Assembly: GCA_902619745.1 (NCBI GenBank)
Contig: CACNFL010000004.1
Location: 1 to 62,776, forward strand
DNA length: 62,776 nt
Direction of reading: 5' to 3'
Source: an uncultured Pelagibacteraceae bacterium
GTDB taxonomy: Bacteria; Pseudomonadota; Alphaproteobacteria; Pelagibacterales; Pelagibacteraceae
The notes beneath the pieces were generated by a model. It searched no databases. It had not been told where the DNA came from and worked only from the letters and a program-made list of their open reading frames with translations. Within the stretch, counting starts at the first letter, position 1. Every line of letters begins with the position of its first letter. This document shows, in pieces, positions 51,560 to 60,421 of the stretch. The position numbers and the translations under genes are program-made.

Positions 51560-52846
51560 TTAACCTGTATACCCGTATTTTTTCAATCTTACGTCACCAG
51601 TTCTTGCATGTGCTTCCATACCCTCGTATCTTGAAAGTCTTGCAGCTGCAGCTCCAACTAATTCTGTAGATTCTTTTGTCATTCTTTGGAAACTTAGTGT
51701 TTTGATAAATTTTCCTACAAATAAACCACCTGTATATCTTCCAGCTCCTTTTGTAGGTAAAATATGATTTGTTCCTGAACATTTATCTCCATAAGCAACA
51801 GTTGTTTCTTCACCAACAAATAAAGAACCATAATTTTTTAATCTGTTGTGGAACCAATCTAAATTCTTTGTTTGTACCTCTAAGTGCTCAGGTGCATACT
51901 CATCACTAATAGTAGCCATCTCTTCATCAGTATCACATAACACTACTTCACCATAATCTCTCCAAGCTGCCTCAGCATTTGTTCTTGGTAATTCTGGTAA
52001 TTCAGCAATTAATTCTGGAACTCTTTTTATTACCTTTTCTGCTAGATCTTTACTTGTAGTGTATAACCAAGCAGGTGAATTATAGCCATGTTCAGCTTGA
52101 CCAACTAAATCTACTGCTACAATTTCTGGATCAGCAGTTTCATCAGCGATTATTGCAATTTCAGTTGGACCTGCAAATAAATCTATTCCAACTTTACCAA
52201 ATAAAATTCTTTTTGCTTCAGCAACAAATTGATTACCTGGACCTACCAAAATATCAGCAGGCGCATTTCCAAATAAACCATTTGTCATAGCTGCAATTGC
52301 TTGTACTCCACCTAAGTTCATTATTACATCAGCTCCACACAGGTCAGCTGTATAAACAATAGTAGGATGAACCCCAACACCTGGTTTTGGTGAGCTACAT
52401 ACAAGAATATTTTTAACACCAGCAACTTTTGCAGTTGTTACACTCATCACAGCAGAAGCAATATGTGCATATCTACCAGCAGGAACATAACATCCAGCAG
52501 TATTTACAGGAATTAATCTTTGACCAGCATACAAACCTTCTGAAAGTTCAACTTCAAAATCTTGTCCATAATTTTTTAATTGGGCTTCTGCAAATTTTCT
52601 AACTCTTTCGTGAGAAAACTGAACATCATCTTTAGTTTTTTGATCTAAACTTTTTTTTATTTCTTCAATTTTTTCTTTGGAAACAATTACATCACCCTCA
52701 AATTTATCAAATTTTTTTGAAAGCTCTTTACAACCTTCCTCTTTTGTTTTTTCAATATCTTTTAAAATATTTTCAACTATTTCTCTTGTTTTGGTGTCAT
52801 CTGTTGAAGATGTTTTTGGTGATTTTTTTAAATATTGTATTGCCAT
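51560..52846 (-). CDS. HisD-family dehydrogenase, possibly sulfopropanediol dehydrogenase (HpsN-like)
   Basis: 428 residues. Zinc ligands Gln and His in GQAEHG, Asp in YGDKCSGTNH, and His in MEAHARTG match the HisD family; the catalytic pair Glu-His is in YAPEHLE. No his genes lie next to it. The neighbourhood (phosphotransacetylase, and a more distant Ldh2 enzyme and TauC-like permease) fits the HpsN subgroup that oxidises 2,3-dihydroxypropane-1-sulfonate. Plain histidinol dehydrogenase remains an alternative. AAGGAAGCG lies before the ATG. Confidence 0.75.
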   Translation of the reverse strand: MAIQYLKKSPKTSSTDDTKTREIVENILKDIEKTKEEGCKELSKKFDKFEGDVIVSKEKIEEIKKSLDQKTKDDVQFSHERVRKFAEAQLKNYGQDFEVELSEGLYAGQRLIPVNTAGCYVPAGRYAHIASAVMSVTTAKVAGVKNILVCSSPKPGVGVHPTIVYTADLCGADVIMNLGGVQAIAAMTNGLFGNAPADILVGPGNQFVAEAKRILFGKVGIDLFAGPTEIAIIADETADPEIVAVDLVGQAEHGYNSPAWLYTTSKDLAEKVIKRVPELIAELPELPRTNAEAAWRDYGEVVLCDTDEEMATISDEYAPEHLEVQTKNLDWFHNRLKNYGSLFVGEETTVAYGDKCSGTNHILPTKGAGRYTGGLFVGKFIKTLSFQRMTKESTELVGAAAARLSRYEGMEAHARTGDVRLKKYGYTG

Positions 52847-52921
52847 TATCGCTTCCTTTTTTTTGAGCCTCTTTAATAGAGTATAAAAGCTACGAATTCA
52901 ATAGGTTTGCTTAACTTAGAA

Positions 52922-53833
52922 TTAATCTAATGCAACAACTGCAGCTGCAATAGAAGCTAAACGCGCTTGCGCCTCATCAGATCTGCTTGTTATTACCACT
53001 GGCACTTTTCCACCAACGACAACCCCTGCGGCACATGCACCACTAAAATATATGAGCATTTTTACCAAAGCATTTCCAGTTTCTACACTCGGCACTAACA
53101 ATACATCTGCCTCACCAGCAACTAAATTTTTAATTCCTTTTATTGCTGCTGATTTTTTTGAAATACTATTATCAAATGCTAAAGGACCAAAAACATCAGC
53201 ATTTAAATTTTCTTCTTTAGCTAACTTTGTAATTTCTGCCGCTTCAATTGAACTTGGTACACTTTCTAAAACTTCCTCTGTTGCTGATAAAACAGATATT
53301 TTTGGTCTTTCTATTCCTATTCTGTGGGAAAAATTTATTACATTTTTCAAGATATGCATTTTAGTTTTTACATTGGGCAATACATTCAATGCTCCATCAG
53401 TGATTATCAAAGGCTTATCATCTTTACCAATACTCATATGCCAAATATGACTTAGTCTTGTTTTGCCTAACAAATTGTATTCACGTTTTAAAACCTCTTT
53501 CATGAGAACATCTGTATGAATGTGTCCTTTGACAATTATTTTAACCTTGTCTTCACTTGCAAGTTTAGCTGCAATTTTAGCCGTATCATTCTCTACAGGT
53601 TCATGGATAAGCTCATATTTAGAGATATCCCATTTAATATCTTCAGCACATTTTTGTATTTCAACTTCATGACCAATAAAAATAGGTTCAATTAGATTTT
53701 CATTTACCGCATCTTGAATGGATAACATTGGTAAAGGTTTTCCCGCATTTACAACAGCAACTTTAACACCTTTTTTTTTATGAGCTAAATCCAGAAGGTT
53801 ATTTGGGCATATAATTTCTTTACTTGATAGCAT
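52922..53833 (-). CDS. Phosphate acetyl/butyryltransferase-family protein
   Basis: 303 residues. VVNAGKPLPMLSI, FIGHEVEIQK, GALNVLPNVKTK and SVETGNALVKML are typical of the PTA/PTB fold. It interconverts acyl-CoA and acyl phosphate. At this length it lacks the extra N-terminal domains of long Pta. Placed 75 bp after HisD-like and 5 bp from the ABC ATPase, so it may share the operon with the transporter. Role in acetyl-phosphate use after sulfonate cleavage is inferred. Confidence 0.82.
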   Translation of the reverse strand: MLSSKEIICPNNLLDLAHKKKGVKVAVVNAGKPLPMLSIQDAVNENLIEPIFIGHEVEIQKCAEDIKWDISKYELIHEPVENDTAKIAAKLASEDKVKIIVKGHIHTDVLMKEVLKREYNLLGKTRLSHIWHMSIGKDDKPLIITDGALNVLPNVKTKMHILKNVINFSHRIGIERPKISVLSATEEVLESVPSSIEAAEITKLAKEENLNADVFGPLAFDNSISKKSAAIKGIKNLVAGEADVLLVPSVETGNALVKMLIYFSGACAAGVVVGGKVPVVITSRSDEAQARLASIAAAVVALD

Positions 53834-53838
53834 AATAT

Positions 53839-54894
53839 TTAATCGTTAAGAATTTTTACTTCTTGCTCATTTATACTTAAAAAGACTTCTTCTCCAACTT
53901 TAAATATATCATTTGTTTCTCCAGAAATTACAAACAGTTTCCCAGCATTTGAATTTAATATGTATTGATAGCTACTTCCCACAAATGAAGCATTATTTAC
54001 AGTTGCATGAATAGAATTTTCTTTTTTATCTTTATTAATTGAAATTTTTTCAGGTCTAAGCGCTACAGAAACAATTTTTTCAAAATCTTTATCACTTTGC
54101 ACTTTAATATTCATTTCAGCTATTTTTAAATCATAAGAGTTAGATTGTTTATTTAAGATTTCAGCTTTTACTACATTTGCATCACCTATAAAATTAGCTA
54201 CAAATTTATTTTGTGGAAAATTATAAAGATCTTTTGGACTACCTTCTTGAGCGATGACTGCATTATTCATCACAATAACTTTATCAGATATTGCTAAAGC
54301 CTCCTCTTGGTCATGGGTTACATAAATAGTTGTAACTCCTAATTTTTGTTGAATTTCTCTAATATCTTCTCTTACTTGTCTTCTTAATTTAGCATCTAAG
54401 TTTGACAAAGGTTCATCGAAAAGTAGCACTTTTGGTTCCAAAACAATTGCTCTTGCAACCGCAACCCTTTGCTGCTGTCCGCCAGATAGTTCTGATGGCA
54501 TCCTGTTTTCATACCCCTCTAAATTTACCAATTTTAGGGTTTCTAAAGATTTTTGAATATATTCTTCCTTATTTACATTCACCATTTTTAAGCCATACGA
54601 AACATTTTCAATTACACTCATGTGTGGAAATAAAGCATAAGATTGAAATACCATTGATACATCTCTGTCTGTTGCAGGCAATAATGTTACGTTTTCATCA
54701 TCGACTAATATTTTACCACTGGTAGCTCTTTCTAGACCTGCAATAATTCTTAGTGAAGTAGTTTTTCCACAACCAGATGGACCAAGTAAAGTAGTTAAAG
54801 TTCCTGCTTCAAATTTACAACTTACATTATCTACCGCTGTAGTTTCATTAAATTTTTTTGTTATATTTTCAAACTTTACTTCTGCTTTTTTCAT
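53839..54894 (-). CDS. ABC transporter ATP-binding protein (AfuC/FbpC-like)
   Basis: 351 residues. Walker A GPSGCGKTT (about 38-46), Q-loop FQSYALFPHM, signature LSGGQQQRVA and Walker B LLFDEPLSNLDA, then a TOBE domain at about 250-351. Third gene of an AfuABC-like system. Its ATG shares its first base with the permease stop region (single-base overlap at 54894). Confidence 0.9.
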   Translation of the reverse strand: MKKAEVKFENITKKFNETTAVDNVSCKFEAGTLTTLLGPSGCGKTTSLRIIAGLERATSGKILVDDENVTLLPATDRDVSMVFQSYALFPHMSVIENVSYGLKMVNVNKEEYIQKSLETLKLVNLEGYENRMPSELSGGQQQRVAVARAIVLEPKVLLFDEPLSNLDAKLRRQVREDIREIQQKLGVTTIYVTHDQEEALAISDKVIVMNNAVIAQEGSPKDLYNFPQNKFVANFIGDANVVKAEILNKQSNSYDLKIAEMNIKVQSDKDFEKIVSVALRPEKISINKDKKENSIHATVNNASFVGSSYQYILNSNAGKLFVISGETNDIFKVGEEVFLSINEQEVKILND

Positions 54895-57092
54895 TATCCC
54901 AAATTTCCTTGTAAAATTCCAGCTTCCTGATCTCTTCTTCCTAATTTACGTTTTCCTATTATTAATTGCATTAAAGTAATTGTAATCAGCATTACTACAA
55001 TTAATGCAGATGAATACACTATTGCAAGGCCATAGTCATTATTTTCTAGTCTTCCTAAAATGTATGAAACTGCTAAGTCGTAATTTGCACTTACCAAGAA
55101 GATAACAGCACTAATTGCTGTCATGGCTCTTACAAAACTAAAAACTAAAGATGCTGTAATAGCGGGCTTAAGCAAAGGAAGTATTATATTCTTAAATGTT
55201 TGAGCGCTAGAAGCGTTTAAAGTTGATGAAGCTTCATCTAAGTGTGGATCAAGCTGGTTCATTGCAGCTATTCCTGCTCTTACTCCGACTGGCATGTTTC
55301 TAAATACAAATGCAATTACTAAAATTATTCCAGTTCCTGTTATTTCAAGGGGAGGAACATTGAAAGCAAAAACATAACTTACGCCAATTACACTACCTGG
55401 TATTGCAAAGCTTAACATTGTTCCAAATTCAAAAGCATTTTTTCCTTTGAATTTGTGTCTTGTTAGAAGATATGCAGTTAAAATTCCTATTGCAGCAGTC
55501 GGTAAAGAGGAAATTAAAGCAATCGTAAATGTAGTATTAAAGGAGTTCCAAGCAGTTCCTGTCCATAAGAAACCTCTCTCTTTTACCCAATCAACACTAA
55601 AAGCTTCAATATAATGTCTTAACGTAAAGCTATGATCAACACCCCACATTTCTACAAATCCACCGAACATGATCATTACATAAATTATAAATGTCAATAA
55701 AGCCCACGGAAGCACGGTTGAATAAATTACCCATTTAGTTTTATTTGGAAGTTCTGGATGAACACCACTATCTCCTTTACCTGAAATTGAAATATAGGAT
55801 TTTTTTCCTAACCATTGGTTTTGTAAATAAAATACTACCAGAACAACAGATAATAAAATCATAGCTAATATTGCTGCTTTAGTTTCATCGTACTGTGCGC
55901 CAACAATTGCAAAAAATATTTCAGTAGATAATACATCGTATTCTGCTCCTAATACTAAAGGGTTACCAAAGTCTGCTAAACTTTCTATAAAACCAAGTAG
56001 AAACGCATTTGCTATACCTGGTCTCATTAACGGTAAGGTAACTGTTTTAAAAACTTGCCATTTAGAAGCCCTCAAGGTTTGAGATGCTTCTTCCATAGAT
56101 GGACTGACACTTTCAACAACACCAATTAAAACTAAAAATGCAATAGGGGTAAAAGCAAGTGTTTGGGCAAACCATATTCCCGGTAAACCATAAATCCATC
56201 TAGAAGGTTCAATGTCAAATCCCCATTCAAGAAACGAACTCACAACACCAGTTCTTCCAAATAAAATTATTATCGCTAATCCAATTACAAATGGTGGAGT
56301 AATTATTGGTAATACAGATAATACTCTAATTGTTTTTTTAAATCTGAAACTAGTTCTTGCAACTAATAAAGCAAAAGCTAACCCCAAAATTGTTGATGAA
56401 AATGCAGTGAGTGTACCCATAGTAACGGTATTCCAAAAAACACCACAAGCATAATCACTATAAAGGCAATCCAGCCCCCAAATTCCTTTATTAAATATTT
56501 TGTCTGAAAAATTACTTATTTCATATCCACCTTCGGTTCCTTTAAAAGCAACTGCAAACATTCTGAAAATTGGAAAAAATACAAAAGTTGAAACTAAAAT
56601 TATAATACTACCTATACTTCCAACTATAAAATTATCCCCATTCAACCATCCACGTGCTGAAAGACCATGAGTGATATAAAATACAAATGTACAACAAGTT
56701 AAAACTGCACCTGAACCAACACCAAATTGATTTTCTACATCACCAAAAATAGATTGTAAAATTTCAAAATTCCATCCTCTTATACCAATAGAAAATCCCT
56801 GAAGAAAAAAGTAAAAAAAACCAATTAACCCTGAGTATAAGAAAATTTTAGAATATATCGGATTGTTCTGATTTAATTTAAATGTTGCTAAAGGAAAAAT
56901 TAGAGGAAGCAATATTGGTAAAAGCCAATATTTTTTATTTATAAATACTTGAGGTAATACCGAGCCGTAATCTTCTAAAGAATATTCTAATATCCAGTTT
57001 ATTGAGAAAAACCCGTCACCTGTTACATACCATGGAAAGATTAGGAAGCCCAATCCTCCTATGAGCATCCAACAGATAACGAGTCCTCTCAT
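54894..57092 (-). CDS. ABC transporter fused permease (AfuB-like)
   Basis: 732 residues, about fifteen membrane helices, two permease domains joined in one chain. EAA loops: EEASQTLRASKWQVFKTVTLP (first half) and DEASSTLNASSAQTFKNIILP (second half). The N-terminal 160 residues form extra helices. The size matches the AfuB-type fused permease rather than FbpB. In the inner membrane it would move the ligand delivered by the 57105-58142 protein. Confidence 0.88.
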   Translation of the reverse strand: MRGLVICWMLIGGLGFLIFPWYVTGDGFFSINWILEYSLEDYGSVLPQVFINKKYWLLPILLPLIFPLATFKLNQNNPIYSKIFLYSGLIGFFYFFLQGFSIGIRGWNFEILQSIFGDVENQFGVGSGAVLTCCTFVFYITHGLSARGWLNGDNFIVGSIGSIIILVSTFVFFPIFRMFAVAFKGTEGGYEISNFSDKIFNKGIWGLDCLYSDYACGVFWNTVTMGTLTAFSSTILGLAFALLVARTSFRFKKTIRVLSVLPIITPPFVIGLAIIILFGRTGVVSSFLEWGFDIEPSRWIYGLPGIWFAQTLAFTPIAFLVLIGVVESVSPSMEEASQTLRASKWQVFKTVTLPLMRPGIANAFLLGFIESLADFGNPLVLGAEYDVLSTEIFFAIVGAQYDETKAAILAMILLSVVLVVFYLQNQWLGKKSYISISGKGDSGVHPELPNKTKWVIYSTVLPWALLTFIIYVMIMFGGFVEMWGVDHSFTLRHYIEAFSVDWVKERGFLWTGTAWNSFNTTFTIALISSLPTAAIGILTAYLLTRHKFKGKNAFEFGTMLSFAIPGSVIGVSYVFAFNVPPLEITGTGIILVIAFVFRNMPVGVRAGIAAMNQLDPHLDEASSTLNASSAQTFKNIILPLLKPAITASLVFSFVRAMTAISAVIFLVSANYDLAVSYILGRLENNDYGLAIVYSSALIVVMLITITLMQLIIGKRKLGRRDQEAGILQGNLG

Positions 57093-57104
57093 TAATTCCT
57101 AAAA

Positions 57105-58142
57105 TTATCTAGGAATTACAGATACATCGTTATCCCACTTGGATAACAGGCTCGCTCTAGTAGCTTTATCTCCATAAACTTTAAAATTGTAATCAATCAA
57201 GTTTATTGTAGATAAATCTGGAGCATCAGGATCAGCTTTTGCTTTAGTATTTGATGGTACTTGCAAAGATTTTCCTGAAGTGAAAACCATAGTTTGTATT
57301 GCAGGACTTAATGCCCAATCATAAAACTTCTTAGCTTCCTTCATATTTCTTGCACCAGCAATAATACTCATTGATCCAACTTCATAACCAGTTCCTTCAG
57401 CTGGAGATACTGTTACAACAGGTAAACCTTTTTTAGTTTGTTTAACACCATCGTGTTGGAAACAAATACCAATTAAGTTTTCACCTCTTCCAGTCGCTTT
57501 AATTGGAGCAGAACCAGATTTTGTGTAAGTATTTATATTTGCATGAAGCTTTTTCATGTAATCCCAACCTTTATCTTCTCCAAAAATTTGAAGAATTGTA
57601 GCTAAAGTTGTGTAAGCAGTTCCAGATGAATTAGGATTTGCTACTTGGATTTCACCTTTATAAATAGGTTTTGTTAAGTCCATCCATGATTTTGGAGCTG
57701 GAAGACCTTTTTTAGCTAAAAGATCTTTATTGTATCCAAAACCTAATGCGCCAACATAAATCCCTACAGATTTATAGTCAGCATTTTTTGCTTGGTTTTG
57801 CGCTGCTGGTAATAAATCATCAAAGTGTTTTGATTTATATTTCTCAGTTAAATTTTCCTGAGCAGCTGTTAAGTGTGGATCACCTGTTCCACCAAACCAA
57901 ACATCACCTTTTGGATTAGATCCTTCTGCTTTAATTTTAGCAAAAGTTTCACCACTACTTGCTCTTGTCATTGCAACTTTTGTGCCTGTTTCTTTTTCAT
58001 AAGCTTGTTCAAGCATTTCACAAACATCAATTTCTACACTGCAATATAAAGTTAATTTTGCAGCAGAAGCTTTGTTTGTAAGACCAAACAATGTAATTGA
58101 AAAAAGAAGGACAATAGATGCTATCTTGATTAGATTTTTCAT
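57105..58142 (-). CDS. ABC transporter binding protein (AfuA/FbpA-like)
   Basis: 345 residues with a signal peptide (about 1-27, ASAA). KLTLYCSVEIDVCEMLEQAYEKETG has a Cys pair (about 34 and 40), and GDVWFGGTGDPHLTAAQ (about 80-96) is shared with AfuA-type and aminoethylphosphonate-type proteins. No Fur box is visible in the 58143-58296 promoter region, unlike the iron operon at 3281. An organophosphate or hexose-phosphate ligand is therefore as likely as iron. AGAGAGGAAATA precedes the ATG. Confidence 0.85.
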   Translation of the reverse strand: MKNLIKIASIVLLFSITLFGLTNKASAAKLTLYCSVEIDVCEMLEQAYEKETGTKVAMTRASSGETFAKIKAEGSNPKGDVWFGGTGDPHLTAAQENLTEKYKSKHFDDLLPAAQNQAKNADYKSVGIYVGALGFGYNKDLLAKKGLPAPKSWMDLTKPIYKGEIQVANPNSSGTAYTTLATILQIFGEDKGWDYMKKLHANINTYTKSGSAPIKATGRGENLIGICFQHDGVKQTKKGLPVVTVSPAEGTGYEVGSMSIIAGARNMKEAKKFYDWALSPAIQTMVFTSGKSLQVPSNTKAKADPDAPDLSTINLIDYNFKVYGDKATRASLLSKWDNDVSVIPR

Positions 58143-58296
58143 TATTTCCTCTCTCTAAAGTTATATTGTTCAGAAAGTTAATATGTTTTATTAAAAATTG
58201 TTACTATTTTATTACAAAATTCACTTCTAGGTTTAAAATTTATTTTAGTTATTAAATTAAAAATATTGTATAATTTTTTTTAAGAGGGGGAAGTCA

Positions 58297-59148
58297 TTGG
58301 AAATTGTAACTAAGATAGCGCCAATCATATTGGCTCTGATCATGTTAGGCTTAGGCCTAGGATTAAAACTAGAAGATTTTGGAAGAGTATTCAAATCACC
58401 AAAAGACTTTATTGTTGGTTTTATTTCTCAATTAATAATTCTTCCAATTGTAGCATACATATTAATTTTAATTTTAAAAACACCACCTGAAATAGCAATA
58501 GGGGTTATGATCATAGCTGCAGCTCCTGGAGGTGTAACATCTAATGTAATGACAAAGTTTGCCGATGGTGATGTTGCATTATCAATATCTTTAACAGCTG
58601 TTATTAGTTTATTAAGTATTATCACTGTTCCTTTAATAATCTTTACATCTGCGGATATGTTAGGAATAACAGAGGTTTCTCAAAATATTTCAATGACAGG
58701 AATAGCTTTAAAAATGTTTTTAGTTGTAACAGTACCTGTGATTTTAGGAATGATTATCAGAAAATTTGCTGAAAATTTTATATCATCTAAAGTTGAAATA
58801 TTTAACAAACTTAACATAGTATTTTTTGCTGTTTTTTTTGTAGCTGCCTTTTATTCAGAAAGAGAAAATTTTATTAGCTTTATAAAACAAGCAGGTTTAA
58901 TTGCTTTAATTTTAAATATTTCAATGATGGTTATCGCATATTACATTGCAAAAGCTTTTACTTCAGGTGTTAAACAAATGAAGTGTATTGCTTTAGAATG
59001 TGGATTACAAAATGGTACGTTAGCGTTATTTGTCTCTACGCAAATATTTGGTACTGATATATTATATGCATTACCAACAGGTGCTTATGCACTAATCATG
59101 TATATAACTGGATTTATTTTTATTTATTTTTTAAGAAAGTCTAATTAG
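58297..59148 (+). CDS. Bile acid:sodium symporter (BASS) family transporter
   Basis: 283 residues, about nine to ten membrane helices, from TTG 58297 preceded by GAGGGGG. MIAAAPGGVTSNVMTKFADGD (about 72-92, in part) and CGLQNGTLALFVS are the two crossing motifs of the BASS fold. It would import organic anions with sodium; bicarbonate, pantoate or keto acids are other family ligands. Divergent from the AfuA-like gene; convergent with the regulator over 4 bp. Confidence 0.88.
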   Translation: MEIVTKIAPIILALIMLGLGLGLKLEDFGRVFKSPKDFIVGFISQLIILPIVAYILILILKTPPEIAIGVMIIAAAPGGVTSNVMTKFADGDVALSISLTAVISLLSIITVPLIIFTSADMLGITEVSQNISMTGIALKMFLVVTVPVILGMIIRKFAENFISSKVEIFNKLNIVFFAVFFVAAFYSERENFISFIKQAGLIALILNISMMVIAYYIAKAFTSGVKQMKCIALECGLQNGTLALFVSTQIFGTDILYALPTGAYALIMYITGFIFIYFLRKSN

Positions 59149-60107
59149 TTATTGATTATTCTTATTTGATTAAAAACTTTATAAATAAAATGGCTTAAGC
59201 TAAGCATATTTTTATTCACCATTCCCTTTGTTGTTACAAAAGCACTATCTTTAGCATTGTAAGTAATTAATTTTTTATCATTTATATGAAGAAATTTTTT
59301 ATTAACTAAATATTTTACTTTTCTAACAACTGTAGGTCTAGGAATACCAGTTATCTCAGAAATTGACATGGCATTAACTCCTCTTTTATCTGACCCCTGA
59401 ATCTCTTTTCTATATGAATCTAAATGTTGTTTTTTTGGAGTAAATTTTGGATTTTTAATTGTATTTATTAGCACAACCATACCGATTGCAAAAACTTCTA
59501 AATCTTTTAATTCTTCTCTCCATCTTTTTATAAAAATAAACCAAAATTTATTAAATTGATACAAACAATAAGAAAAATTCTCTTTTATTGCTAATATTAT
59601 TTCTTTATGAGAATAAACTTCACTTACTAATTTTTCCTTTTTTAAAATTTTATTAAATTCATACAAGATATTTGCAACCTCTGTAAGAGTGTCGACCGCT
59701 TTAGCTGAGTAGAGGGTGTCTCTAACAACAAAAATTTTCTTACCAGTTCTTTTAATTACTCCTAGTTCCTCTAATTCTAAAACTTTTCTTCTAATACTTT
59801 CTTTTGGAACTCCCAAATCTTTTGAAATGTCTGAAATATTAATTTTATCAATCTCGATTGGTTTATCTTTATAAAAGGTGTCGTAGTCAATTTTTACTCC
59901 ATTTTGTCTGAAATATATAAGGTCTTGATGTATTAAATATATAATGAGGACAAACTTATCTATGTCTTTATAATGATCATATGCTCTTACAAACCAGTTG
60001 CTTGTTAGAGTAAAATAAGAGGGTGCCAGTGCGGCAAAATTATCTTGAATTACTTTATTGATTACCTTCTCGTCAATATGTTCAGAAATACTTGGTATAG
60101 CGTTCAT
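59145..60107 (-). CDS. Regulator with two winged helix-turn-helix domains, internally duplicated
   Basis: 320 residues. wHTH 1 is at about 88-130 (ISDISKDLGVPKESIRRKV) and wHTH 2 at about 246-284 (SISEITGIPRPTVVRKVKYL). Each is preceded by a similar helical block (about 28-63 and 176-216), so the protein looks like two copies of one about 150-residue unit. No ligand domain was recognised. It is divergent from a tiny membrane protein gene and ends in the BASS gene, which may be its target (inference). Confidence 0.75.
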   Translation of the reverse strand: MNAIPSISEHIDEKVINKVIQDNFAALAPSYFTLTSNWFVRAYDHYKDIDKFVLIIYLIHQDLIYFRQNGVKIDYDTFYKDKPIEIDKINISDISKDLGVPKESIRRKVLELEELGVIKRTGKKIFVVRDTLYSAKAVDTLTEVANILYEFNKILKKEKLVSEVYSHKEIILAIKENFSYCLYQFNKFWFIFIKRWREELKDLEVFAIGMVVLINTIKNPKFTPKKQHLDSYRKEIQGSDKRGVNAMSISEITGIPRPTVVRKVKYLVNKKFLHINDKKLITYNAKDSAFVTTKGMVNKNMLSLSHFIYKVFNQIRIINN

Positions 60108-60223
60108 TTTTTAAAAAAAAACCCAATATGAACAAAAGTAATGTTAGAGTCAACCCATTCTGGACAACCCTAGTATGTAATAAATGATCTTATAATGATT
60201 AAAATTAGTCTTATAAAATAAAT

Positions 60224-60421
60224 ATGAGTACAGAAAGCTTACATAGAACATCCGAGATTGTAGAGACCCCCTCTCAATATGTCGAAACCCCAAAAAGGGT
60301 TAACGTGGATGTTCTAAAGCAAAGACTTCTAGAAGAAAAGAAGAAGGAAAAGGTTAAACGAACAATAATTTTATCATCTGTTATCGTTTCTTTGGGTGCT
60401 CTAACGATGTTAACTTATTAA
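60224..60421 (+). CDS. Small single-span membrane protein, function unknown
   Basis: 65 residues. A polar, Thr/Pro-rich start is followed by a charged helix (about 30-45, rich in Lys/Glu) and one hydrophobic C-terminal helix (about 46-63) that would place most of the protein in the cytosol. No family recognised. Divergent from the two-wHTH regulator, so possibly its target. Ends 12 bp inside the convergent Ldh2 gene. Confidence 0.68.
   Translation: MSTESLHRTSEIVETPSQYVETPKRVNVDVLKQRLLEEKKKEKVKRTIILSSVIVSLGALTMLTY

Noticed and set aside
53052..53450. Plus-strand frame of 132 codons
   Set aside because: Antisense to the phosphotransacetylase gene; composition is that of a reverse-strand shadow.
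54402..54725. Plus-strand frame of 107 codons
   Set aside because: It is antisense to a well-defined ABC ATPase with full motifs; it is a shadow of conserved coding sequence.
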